NCBI GenBank assembly: GCA_905216055.1
Contig: CAJMSH010000006.1
Span: forward strand, 1-64,000
Length of the DNA stretch: 64,000 nucleotides
Source: an uncultured bacterium
GTDB lineage: Bacteria > Cyanobacteriota > Vampirovibrionia > Gastranaerophilales > Gastranaerophilaceae
Direction of reading: 5' to 3'
Shown: positions 32,625-40,275 of the stretch, piece by piece
Layout: each line of letters begins with the position of its first letter
Numbering within the stretch: position 1 is the first letter of the stretch
The notes under the pieces: generated by a model
Told to the model about the DNA's origin: nothing
What the model saw: the letters and a program-made list of their open reading frames with translations, nothing else
Databases searched by the model: none
Position numbers and translations under genes: made by a program

Positions 32625-34982
32625 TTATCCTTTTATAATTTTATTGAGAACTTGGCTGTTTGTAAAATTTACTGCTTGAGCTGGAGGATTTACTTCTTCT
32701 GCTTTAACGGTTGCTCCAAATTGTTCTTCTTTGTTTACTTCATAAGTCTTAATAGGACGTTTACCTGTTAAGCGTTTCATAAAGTTGTAATATGATTTTA
32801 CAAATCCTGTTGCATTATTTTGTTTTTCTTCAAGAGCGATTAATTGATCTCTTGAGTGAGTACCTACAGGAACTCCGACTGATTTTCTTGTTAACCATTC
32901 ACCCATTGTTGTATTTGTTAGTGTAATCCAGCTCATTCCGAAGAGTGACTTGTTATATTGTGCTTTGAATGTGCTGTTGAATAGGTCAATCAATAATGTT
33001 TGGTAGAATAATCTTGAACCTTCCTGAACAAATCTTTCTTTGAATTTTGTTTTAGCACCTTCAACATCATTACCGTTTGATTTTAACATTACCATATTGT
33101 AGTTATCTGTCATCAAGAACCAGATTGTTGCAGCCAATGCTGCTGTTTTTGCAAGGTTTGAAAGCTCGCTGTTTGATACATTTGACATTGTGTCTATGTT
33201 GAAGGCTTTTAAGATATTATCTTTTACGTATGATTGGAATTTTTCAGGGTTAAAATCTTTTTTTGTTGCTTCTTTTCCGATATTTTCAATACTTTTTGCA
33301 AGTGCTGAAATATCTTTTACCTGTTTTTTCGGTGCTTTATGCTGTTTGCCGAATATTGATTTTATCGCATCATCTACGAATTTATAAGGCATTGTGCCGT
33401 ATTTCCATACAAATTTGAATGGAGCTAAGAAGAAGTTTACGGCAGGTTTGATTTTTTTGTCTTTAACTCCTAAACTTATTGTTCCGTCAGCATTTTTTGC
33501 TGTAGCTGCAACTGCTCTGTATTTTTTAGCAAGTTCTACAAAGCCGTTTTCTTCAAGAACGTTTGTTATTTGGTCAAATTTTTCTTGAGGAATTTTGAAA
33601 TCTTGAATTTGGGTTATGTGATTATATTTAGTTTTAAAGAAACCTGCGAATTTTTCCCAAGCGTTGTTAACAGCGGAGATTTTTCTAACTCCTTTTATGG
33701 CAAAACCGCCACCAATAATAAAGGCTAATGCTTTTACAATTGTATCAAATGATAGAAGTGGCTTTTGAGCTTTTTCTTTGTCATCTTTTTTGTTTTCAGA
33801 TGCTTTGAATGCTACTTCAGGTTTGATATCTGCTTCAGGAGCGTTATTCTTTTTGTTTTCAGCTCGTGCTTCTTCAGGAGTTAATCTTGTAATATGTTTT
33901 CCGTTGATTACACGAGAGAAAGCTTCTGTTGTAAGGGTTGTTAATGCTGTCATTAACATAATTCCCATTTTGGAATTGTTGATATATTTGTTTAATGCTC
34001 CGAGTGTGATTAATGTAATATAAGCGTTAAAGCCTATTCTTGCCATTTCCTGTTTAAATCTTACTTTTTGTTCGTGAGATGCTGAATTCTTGTCATCATC
34101 CATCATTCTTGACAAGTTGTAGGCATCATTTGCAAGGAATATTGCAGGAGGCAGACCTGAAACTAATCTGTTTAAAGATCTTTCATGTTTTGTGTCATAG
34201 TTGCCTGTTGACGGGTCAAACATTTTTACTGAACGTTGGAATAGTGCTGAAGATATTTCATCTTCTGATTTGCCTTTCAAATTCTTTGCTGTTTCAAACA
34301 ATCCACGCAATGAGTTTACTTCAGCATCAATTTTTGAACGTTGTCTAATTCCTTTGAAGAGTGGAAGTTCTCTTGTTTTATTTGCCCAATTTTTGAATGG
34401 CTTAATTTTCCCGATTAATTCAACTGTGCCGTTTAAAATATCTGCAGGTAAGATTTTAAATGGATAAATTAAACCATCCCAAACTAATTGAGGAATTGTT
34501 TTTTTATGGAATGTAATTTTATCCCCTTTAATTTCTACCATTTTATTAGTAAGTTGAGAATCTCTAATGTGTTCATAAAGATCTTGACCTATAGATGTTT
34601 CTTTTATGCCGTTTGGGGTATTTTTATTAAATCCCATATATTTGCGGGAGAATTGTAGAAATTCATTAACGCTGTATTCTCCTGCTTTTTTATAACTTGG
34701 AGCAAAACGAAGTCCTAATCCGATTGCAGCTAAAGCTCCGACTGTGTATAAAAGAGGCTTCATTTTATCATCTTTTTTAGCGGGTTTGTTTTGTGAATTA
34801 CCCCCACTAAAAGAAAGACCTTTAAAAGATAATTCGTTTGAAATACTTTTTAAAGGTCTCTCGTTTATTTGATTTTTTAAAGACATGAACTCGGAAGAAA
34901 GAGGAACACGTTTTGGAGATAATTCTCCGGTTGACTTGTGTCGCTGTTTTATCGCATCATAATTTATATTTCCGATTAGCAT
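32625..34982 (-). CDS. large membrane protein of unknown function with SFKG/SFSG motif (785 aa)
   Basis: I do not recognise this protein. The ATG at 34982 is chosen because GGGAAGGAAA lies just upstream. A longer form from TTG 35033 has no ribosome site, and that TTGTCA looks like a -35 box. The N-terminal region contains N-E-L-S-F-K-G-L-S-F-S-G-G, then several separated hydrophobic segments (for example Y-T-V-G-A-L-A-A-I-G-L-G-L and Y-I-T-L-I-T-L-G-A-L) between long Lys-rich soluble parts. It ends with a sequence containing V-G-V-P-V-G-T-H-S-R. Related-looking architecture appears at 37592 and 39378. Confidence 0.72.
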   Translation of the reverse strand: MLIGNINYDAIKQRHKSTGELSPKRVPLSSEFMSLKNQINERPLKSISNELSFKGLSFSGGNSQNKPAKKDDKMKPLLYTVGALAAIGLGLRFAPSYKKAGEYSVNEFLQFSRKYMGFNKNTPNGIKETSIGQDLYEHIRDSQLTNKMVEIKGDKITFHKKTIPQLVWDGLIYPFKILPADILNGTVELIGKIKPFKNWANKTRELPLFKGIRQRSKIDAEVNSLRGLFETAKNLKGKSEDEISSALFQRSVKMFDPSTGNYDTKHERSLNRLVSGLPPAIFLANDAYNLSRMMDDDKNSASHEQKVRFKQEMARIGFNAYITLITLGALNKYINNSKMGIMLMTALTTLTTEAFSRVINGKHITRLTPEEARAENKKNNAPEADIKPEVAFKASENKKDDKEKAQKPLLSFDTIVKALAFIIGGGFAIKGVRKISAVNNAWEKFAGFFKTKYNHITQIQDFKIPQEKFDQITNVLEENGFVELAKKYRAVAATAKNADGTISLGVKDKKIKPAVNFFLAPFKFVWKYGTMPYKFVDDAIKSIFGKQHKAPKKQVKDISALAKSIENIGKEATKKDFNPEKFQSYVKDNILKAFNIDTMSNVSNSELSNLAKTAALAATIWFLMTDNYNMVMLKSNGNDVEGAKTKFKERFVQEGSRLFYQTLLIDLFNSTFKAQYNKSLFGMSWITLTNTTMGEWLTRKSVGVPVGTHSRDQLIALEEKQNNATGFVKSYYNFMKRLTGKRPIKTYEVNKEEQFGATVKAEEVNPPAQAVNFTNSQVLNKIIKG

Positions 34983-35072
34983 ATCTTTTTCCTTCCCGTC
35001 ATGTATTTTTAACTGAACAGAATTTTTTGACAAGTGGGAGTATATACAAAATTTACAGTATTTAACATATTA

Positions 35073-35873
35073 TTATATATATTTAATAATCTCTAAAATT
35101 AAAGATTTGAATTTAGCTTTTGCAATGTTTGCAGCTTCAATAACTTCTTCATGAGAAAGTTTTCCGCTGGTTTCAGAGCTTGCGGCATTTGTAATACAGC
35201 TTATTCCAAGAACGTTGAGCCCGCAGTAATTCGCAACGATAGCTTCTGGAACTGTTGACATTCCAACTGCATCTCCGCCAAGTTTTCTAATCATTTTTAT
35301 TTCTGCCGGAGTTTCATAAGACGGACCTGAATTTGCCCAGTAAACCCCTTCTTGTATTTTAATTCCAAGATTTATTGCACATTTTTCAGCAAGTTTTATC
35401 AATGATTTTTTATAAACCTCTGTCATATCAGGAAAACGTTCCCCTAAATTATTATCATTCGGCCCGATTAAAGGATTTGTTCCCATATTATTTATATGAT
35501 CGGTTATAATCATTAAATCTGCAGGTTTAAAATTCTCATTTACAGCTCCTGCTGCGTTAGTCAAAATTAGAGTTTTTACCCCAAGTCCCTTCATAACTTT
35601 TACGGGGTATGTTATTTCACTCATTGTATGACCTTCATAAAAATGATTTCGGCCTTGCATCATAACAATTTTTTTATTTTCAATTTCTGCAAAAACAAGT
35701 CTGCCCTTGTGGCCTTGAACAGTTGATTTTAAAAAGTTTGGAATTTCTGTGTAAGAAATTGATTTATCGCAGTATTCATCTGCAAGTTCTCCCAAACCTG
35801 AGCCTAAAATAATTCCTATTTCAGGCTTAAAATTACCTGTTTTTGAGTTGATAAATTCAATTGTTTTATTCAT
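35073..35873 (-). CDS. punA: purine nucleoside phosphorylase (PNP I, trimeric type)
   Basis: The protein is 266 residues from the ATG at 35873, preceded by GAGGG. A longer reading adds a hydrophobic, non-family stretch. Motifs are I-I-L-G-S-G-L-G-E-L-A, G-R-N-H-F-Y-E-G-H, L-T-N-A-A-G-A-V-N, A-N-S-G-P-S-Y-E-T-P-A-E and V-G-M-S-T-V-P-E. It cleaves inosine or guanosine with phosphate to base and ribose-1-phosphate. It complements uridine phosphorylase (43851) and Upp (36922) in nucleoside salvage. Confidence 0.94.
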   Translation of the reverse strand: MNKTIEFINSKTGNFKPEIGIILGSGLGELADEYCDKSISYTEIPNFLKSTVQGHKGRLVFAEIENKKIVMMQGRNHFYEGHTMSEITYPVKVMKGLGVKTLILTNAAGAVNENFKPADLMIITDHINNMGTNPLIGPNDNNLGERFPDMTEVYKKSLIKLAEKCAINLGIKIQEGVYWANSGPSYETPAEIKMIRKLGGDAVGMSTVPEAIVANYCGLNVLGISCITNAASSETSGKLSHEEVIEAANIAKAKFKSLILEIIKYI

Positions 35874-35933
35874 TAAACCCTCGTAATTTTTAAATAAGTG
35901 AAATACTTTCTCTAATAAAAATAATTTGAACAC

Positions 35934-35973
35934 AAAAAAGCACAGGAACATATATTACAACCTGTGCTTTTTT
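35934..35973 (-). terminator. terminator after the omega-like gene
   Basis: AAAAAAGCACAGG / CCTGTGCTTTTTT lies just past the stop at 35983 and is followed by Ts in the minus direction. Confidence 0.8.
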
Positions 35974-35982
35974 ATTTAAAAC

Positions 35983-36225
35983 TTAACCTACTAATCTGTC
36001 GTCATCAGCTTCTGCAGCTTTTACCATAATAGCATGTTCAACAGGATTTTCTTTTTTATAAGTAGTGTCAAAATTTTCTTCAAAATTGAAATCATCATGA
36101 GCTTTTTTAGCTTGATTTTCATCAACAAGCTTTTTAGCAAGTTCAGCGATTTCGTAAACTAATTGATATCTGTTGTCTGTATTATCGTTTAAATCCCAGG
36201 CAACTCTGATTATTTGATCCATCAT
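35983..36225 (-). CDS. rpoZ: probable RNA polymerase omega subunit
   Basis: The 80-residue acidic protein contains D-N-R-Y-Q-L-V-Y-E-I-A-E-L-A-K-K-L followed by N-P-V-E-H-A-I-M-V-K-A-A-E. This matches the omega pattern 'NR[FY]-L-V-x-x-A-x-x-A-[RK]' and a later 'K-P-[VI]-x-x-A-[IL]'. Omega helps assemble and stabilise RNA polymerase. The canonical place between gmk and coaBC is empty in this genome, so a relocated omega is plausible. The match is short, and the identification is moderate. Confidence 0.55.
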   Translation of the reverse strand: MMDQIIRVAWDLNDNTDNRYQLVYEIAELAKKLVDENQAKKAHDDFNFEENFDTTYKKENPVEHAIMVKAAEADDDRLVG

Positions 36226-36308
36226 AAGTTAAAACCTCACTATTTGTTTTATTTTATAATATAATACAAAAACTTTTTTGGCAAGTGGCAAAAAATCATG
36301 TATTGTTG

Positions 36309-36314
36309 TATAAT
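36309..36314 (+). promoter_or_regulatory. -10 box six bases before mlaD ATG
   Basis: A perfect TATAAT at 36309-36314 is followed by CAGCTT and ATG. GTGGCA at 36285-36290 is a weak -35 at 18 bp. A leaderless transcript is expected. Confidence 0.6.
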
Positions 36315-36320
36315 CAGCTT

Positions 36321-36953
36321 ATGAAAATATTTGAGGGAATTCATAAATATATACTGGTTGAGGCTGTAATTTGGTTTTTTATATTGTGTGTAGCTGTTAC
36401 AGCTGTTAGAATTCATTATTATGAGAAAGAAAAAAAGCTTGTAACTTATCAAATATTTATGCCTGATGTTGACGGTTTGATTGTTGGATCTCCCGTAAAA
36501 TTTATGGGGGTTCAGGTCGGGTATATTGAAAAGATTAAAATTGTATCTAATGATGTATATTTAAAAATAGTTATAACTGATAAAGACGTTGAATTGCCTA
36601 AAGGCTCTATTGCAACTGTTGAATTTAGCGGAATGGGCGGGGCTAAATCTTTAGAGGTTTATCCGCCGACAAAAGAAAGTCTTGCGGAAAATAAACTAAT
36701 TGTGGTTGAAAGCCCAAAAAGACTACATGATTCTCTTGGATTGTTAAATGATATGTTTGATAAAATAGGTTCTATTACTACAAAATTGTCATTTTTCGCT
36801 AAAGAAACAGGTGTTTCAGATTTTAGTAACGGAATAAATTTGCCTGATATGCAGGATAACATGGATAATTTTGATAAGTTAATGAAAGAAATTTCTCAGA
36901 TAAGAAAAGAAGGAGTTAAGTATGGACAAGACGAAGGTAAGAGTAATCAATAA
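36321..36953 (+). CDS. mlaD: MlaD/MCE-domain lipid-transport protein
   Basis: The protein is 210 residues from the ATG at 36321. One N-terminal membrane segment (about residues 12-28) is followed by an MCE domain: F-M-P-D-V-D-G-L-I-V-G-S-P-V-K-F-M-G and V-G-Y-I-E-K-I, then the E-F-S-G-M-G-G-A-K-S-L-E-V block. MlaD-type proteins form a hexameric lipid channel attached to an ABC transporter (MlaE/MlaF). No ABC genes are adjacent. Its last 32 bases overlap upp. Together with the MlaA-hydrolase fusion (19357) it indicates an outer-membrane lipid trafficking route. Confidence 0.88.
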   Translation: MKIFEGIHKYILVEAVIWFFILCVAVTAVRIHYYEKEKKLVTYQIFMPDVDGLIVGSPVKFMGVQVGYIEKIKIVSNDVYLKIVITDKDVELPKGSIATVEFSGMGGAKSLEVYPPTKESLAENKLIVVESPKRLHDSLGLLNDMFDKIGSITTKLSFFAKETGVSDFSNGINLPDMQDNMDNFDKLMKEISQIRKEGVKYGQDEGKSNQ

Positions 36954-37572
36954 TCCGGTTGTATTATTGAATTTGTGTACTATGCGTGATAAAGATACGG
37001 ATAGTCAGGGGGTTAGAATTGCAACACGAAAAATTACACGTTGTTTGTTATATGAGGCTGCAAAAAATCTTCCTCTTGTTGATACTCAAATTACGACACC
37101 ACTTGCAACATTTACTGCAAAAACAGTTGATCCTGATATAAACTTAATTATTTCTCCAATATTAAGAGCAGGATTAATCTTTACTGATGAAGCGATTGAT
37201 ATTTTGCCTCAGGCTTGTATCAGACATATCGGGATGTATAGGGATGAAAAGACTTTAAAACCTGTTTGGTATTACAACAAAGTTCCTATGGAAGCTCCAA
37301 ATCCTGAAAAATTCTATATTTATATTACTGACCCTATGCTTGCAACAGGTAATTCTTTAATTGAGGCAATAAAATTGTATGCAGATAAGGGAATTCCTAT
37401 TGATAATATTAAGGTAATTTGTATAATTGCAGCACCTCAAGGTATTGAAAATATCCAAAAACATTATCCTGATATTGAAATAATAACTGCAGCAATTGAT
37501 GATCATTTGAATGAAAAAGGTTATATTGTTCCAGGTATGGGAGATGCCGGAGATAGAATATTTAATACATAA
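36922..37572 (+). CDS. upp: uracil phosphoribosyltransferase
   Basis: The 216-residue protein starts at an ATG with AAGGAG 7-8 bases upstream, lying 32 bases inside the mlaD gene. The PRPP-binding loop is I-T-D-P-M-L-A-T-G-N-S, and the C-terminal uracil site is P-G-M-G-D-A-G-D-R. It makes UMP from uracil and PRPP. With uridine phosphorylase it forms a complete uridine-to-UMP salvage route. The overlap with mlaD is unusually long for unrelated functions. Confidence 0.96.
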   Translation: MDKTKVRVINNPVVLLNLCTMRDKDTDSQGVRIATRKITRCLLYEAAKNLPLVDTQITTPLATFTAKTVDPDINLIISPILRAGLIFTDEAIDILPQACIRHIGMYRDEKTLKPVWYYNKVPMEAPNPEKFYIYITDPMLATGNSLIEAIKLYADKGIPIDNIKVICIIAAPQGIENIQKHYPDIEIITAAIDDHLNEKGYIVPGMGDAGDRIFNT

Positions 37573-37591
37573 AAAATTTATGGATTAAATA

Positions 37592-39184
37592 TTATTTCTT
37601 TTCATTTGAATAATCTGCAGTTCCAGGAAATGCGTTAGAACCTGTTACTTTTCTTGTTATCCAGTATTGGATTTTCGGGATAAAGGTTGATAAAAATGCT
37701 GCTGAAATTACAAAACCTAAGCCCCAGTTGAAGGCGTTTTTCGCATAGTTTGTTTTGCAAGCTTTGTCGAGAAGTTCTTTTGTAATTTCTCCATTTTTAG
37801 CTTTTTTGATTACTGATTCTACATAGCTTTCTATTTCGTTTTGTTTTTTGATAAATGTTTCATTTGAAATAAAGCTTAGAGGTTTGTCAAATACTGGTTC
37901 TGAAATTTTGCCTGTGAACAAGTTTTGATCTGATGTTGAACATGTGAATATATTTTTCAAGAATTCAGGAATATTTACTGCGCCTTCTTTAAAGACGTTC
38001 AAAATTTGTCTTTCTGTAATTATTTCTTGACCTGCTCTTTCAGGTTGCAGTTTTGCCATTTTTCTTGCGTTTGTTTCAAATTTAGAAATATCAACGTTCG
38101 GATATTTAGCTTTTACATCTTTCAACAGTTCGGCAAATTTGTTGATTTCAATAGTGCCGTTGCCTTCTCTCAAGGCTTTTGCAATATCTTTTGTTATATA
38201 GCTTTGATTATCAGGGTTGCCAAGAACTGCTTTTCTAAAGTTTTCAACGCTCATTTTTCCGCTTTGTTCTTGTTCAAGTACGGATTTCATTAAATCTGTT
38301 GTTTGTTTTGCGGCTATCGGGTCTAATCTTGTGCCTTTGCCGTCTTGGATTTTGTTCAAAAGATAGGCAATTACAGGCATGTTGAACATATAGAAATAGC
38401 TTGATGAAATATCTCTGAACAATACTTCCGTACGTTCGTGGCTGTTTCTTGCACATACGCCTCTGCCGATCCATACACCCATATCTGTTGATAAAAGTCC
38501 GTATTTTGGATTGTTTTCAAAGCTGTATGCTAATGACATTAATGTTTGTGGTGAAATTGCACCGAAGGATACATCTTTGTTATTGTTTAAGAATTTATCC
38601 ATTGTATATTGGTGCTGTAAAGTGTTTTGTGCTGTATTATTTTTAGAATCTTGTTTGTTATCTGGTTGAGGAGTTGTATTATGTTTTTTTAGAATATATT
38701 TTGTTATTGCCTGGTTAGTTTTTGGTAAAACAAGTCCTACAAGGCAGTTTGCCAAGATAATACTTGTCATTACTTTGCCGAATTTATATTTAGCAATTAT
38801 TTTTTCGGCATTTTCAGGGTTTAATTTAATTTTATCCGCAAATTTTTTCATATAGTTTGCGAATGGATTTCTTACGGCATCTTTTCCTGTATCAAAGTTG
38901 GTTTCAGGTAGTTTGAGAAGTTTTTTACCTACAAATTTATCTATTAAATTGTTAAATAAAGGAACACCGCTAAACCAAAATGCTGCACCAAGCATTTCTT
39001 CAGTAAGTCTTTCTCTTGCTTCTGTGTAGCCTCCACGTTTATATGCTTGATATGTTCTGCCGCTTTCTACACAAGCTTCCAATAATATTACAGGGGCAAT
39101 AGAGCGACTGGCAAGTCCCTTTACAAACTTTCTACCATAACTAAAATCTTTTAATGTTTGATTTGGAGTAATATTTATGCTCAT
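37592..39184 (-). CDS. membrane protein of unknown function with SFGA motif (530 aa)
   Basis: I do not recognise this protein. It has N-terminal hydrophobic stretches near residues 25-40, 85-105 and 145-165. A polar linker carries D-V-S-F-G-A, followed by a soluble helical region. One C-terminal hydrophobic segment (N-W-G-L-G-F-V-I-S-A-A-F-L-S-T-F) sits before a short tail. The block G-R-G-V-C-A-R-N-S-H-E-R-T-E looks conserved in style (Cys/Arg/His/Glu). It resembles the 785- and 269-residue neighbours in composition and segment layout. Confidence 0.72.
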   Translation of the reverse strand: MSINITPNQTLKDFSYGRKFVKGLASRSIAPVILLEACVESGRTYQAYKRGGYTEARERLTEEMLGAAFWFSGVPLFNNLIDKFVGKKLLKLPETNFDTGKDAVRNPFANYMKKFADKIKLNPENAEKIIAKYKFGKVMTSIILANCLVGLVLPKTNQAITKYILKKHNTTPQPDNKQDSKNNTAQNTLQHQYTMDKFLNNNKDVSFGAISPQTLMSLAYSFENNPKYGLLSTDMGVWIGRGVCARNSHERTEVLFRDISSSYFYMFNMPVIAYLLNKIQDGKGTRLDPIAAKQTTDLMKSVLEQEQSGKMSVENFRKAVLGNPDNQSYITKDIAKALREGNGTIEINKFAELLKDVKAKYPNVDISKFETNARKMAKLQPERAGQEIITERQILNVFKEGAVNIPEFLKNIFTCSTSDQNLFTGKISEPVFDKPLSFISNETFIKKQNEIESYVESVIKKAKNGEITKELLDKACKTNYAKNAFNWGLGFVISAAFLSTFIPKIQYWITRKVTGSNAFPGTADYSNEKK

Positions 39185-39377
39185 AAGAAAATTTTTCCTG
39201 AATATTTTAATAGCTCTGAAGATTTATTTTTGCCTTATAATATATACTTGTTAATAATTTGTTACAGTATAAGTGTCATTTTACCACTAATTAAGTTTTG
39301 TTAAAATTATTCGATAAATTGACAATGTTTTTTATTCAGTGTTTTTGATAAAATAGAAATAGAAGGTGTGTGTAATT

Positions 39378-40187
39378 ATGCAAGTAAATTCTGTTAACAA
39401 TAATAATTTAAGCCAGACTGCAAAATTAAACAATGATAATAATAAGAAAAAAGAGTTAAAAATAAAAGCGGGAGTTGCTGCGATGTCGGCTGTGGGAGTT
39501 GGAATTGCTCTTTCACATGTCGCAAAAAGACAAGGTTTTTCATTATCCCCTTCTGTTATAAAGAAAACGCCTGTTAAGGATTGGGCAATATTTTCACTTT
39601 ATAACAAAAATCGCCCTGAAAAGAAAATCTTAGATCTTGATGATCCTCTTGATATTATTGAAATCGCTTCAGCTTCTGTTGCAGGTGGCTTGGTTGGCGG
39701 TGCAATTTTTGACGATAAAAAATATTTTAAATCAAAATTAAAAGAATCAGTAAACCAGATTTTGGGAAATGTTCTTGTTCCTATTGCTTGTGTCGGAACA
39801 GTATCAAAATTGTACAAAAATAATAAGGCCAAGATATTGCGTTTTGTTCCTCAAGTTAAAGGTTCTGGAAAAGCTTCTGCTATATTTAATAATGCAATGA
39901 AGGCTATCCCGTTTTCAATTGCAACTCTTGCATCTTTAGGTATCGGAATTTTTACGGGGAACAAAGTTTCTAATCTTTTGAATGAAAAAATATTCCATAA
40001 AAAAGTTAAAAGAGAGATTAAAGGGTCAGATTTTGCTCCTCACGTAGATGATTTGGGTGTAGCTTTATCGTTAATGGCTGAAAAATCTCCATTTGTATCA
40101 TTTGTACAAAGAACAGTTCCTTTATTTTTATGTGTTCCTGGTATTGAGGCAGGAACTCACAGAGAAGAAGATTCTGCTAAAAAATAA
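39378..40187 (+). CDS. membrane protein of unknown function (269 aa)
   Basis: I do not recognise this protein. The ATG at 39378, with AGAAGGTG upstream, is preferred over GTG at 39366. An Asn/Lys-rich start is followed by alternating Ala/Gly/Val-rich hydrophobic segments (A-A-M-S-A-V-G-V-G-I-A-L, A-S-V-A-G-G-L-V-G-G-A-I-F and I-A-T-L-A-S-L-G-I-G-I-F-T-G). The end contains F-A-P-H-V-D-D-L-G-V-A-L and V-P-G-I-E-A-G-T-H. It is transcribed away from the 530-residue relative and ends at a strong terminator. Confidence 0.72.
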   Translation: MQVNSVNNNNLSQTAKLNNDNNKKKELKIKAGVAAMSAVGVGIALSHVAKRQGFSLSPSVIKKTPVKDWAIFSLYNKNRPEKKILDLDDPLDIIEIASASVAGGLVGGAIFDDKKYFKSKLKESVNQILGNVLVPIACVGTVSKLYKNNKAKILRFVPQVKGSGKASAIFNNAMKAIPFSIATLASLGIGIFTGNKVSNLLNEKIFHKKVKREIKGSDFAPHVDDLGVALSLMAEKSPFVSFVQRTVPLFLCVPGIEAGTHREEDSAKK

Positions 40188-40216
40188 AACACAAAACATA
40201 AAAATAAAGATATAAT

Positions 40217-40256
40217 AAAAACAACTTTCTAAAATATTTTTAGAAAGTTGTTTTTT
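40217..40256. terminator. hairpin terminator
   Basis: ACAACTTTCTAAAA pairs with TTTTAGAAAGTTGT. It is flanked by A-runs and T-runs, so it can serve the plus-strand gene and the convergent GH77 gene. Confidence 0.88.
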
Positions 40257-40275
40257 ATGCTTAATAATTTAATTA

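Noticed and set aside
34983..35033. TTG start for the large membrane protein
   Set aside because: No ribosome site is present, and TTGTCA there looks like a -35 box. The ATG at 34982 has GGGAAGGAAA at the right distance.
35874..35951. Longer N-terminus of purine nucleoside phosphorylase
   Set aside because: The extra stretch is hydrophobic, absent from the family, and overlaps the upstream terminator. The ATG at 35873 has a ribosome site.
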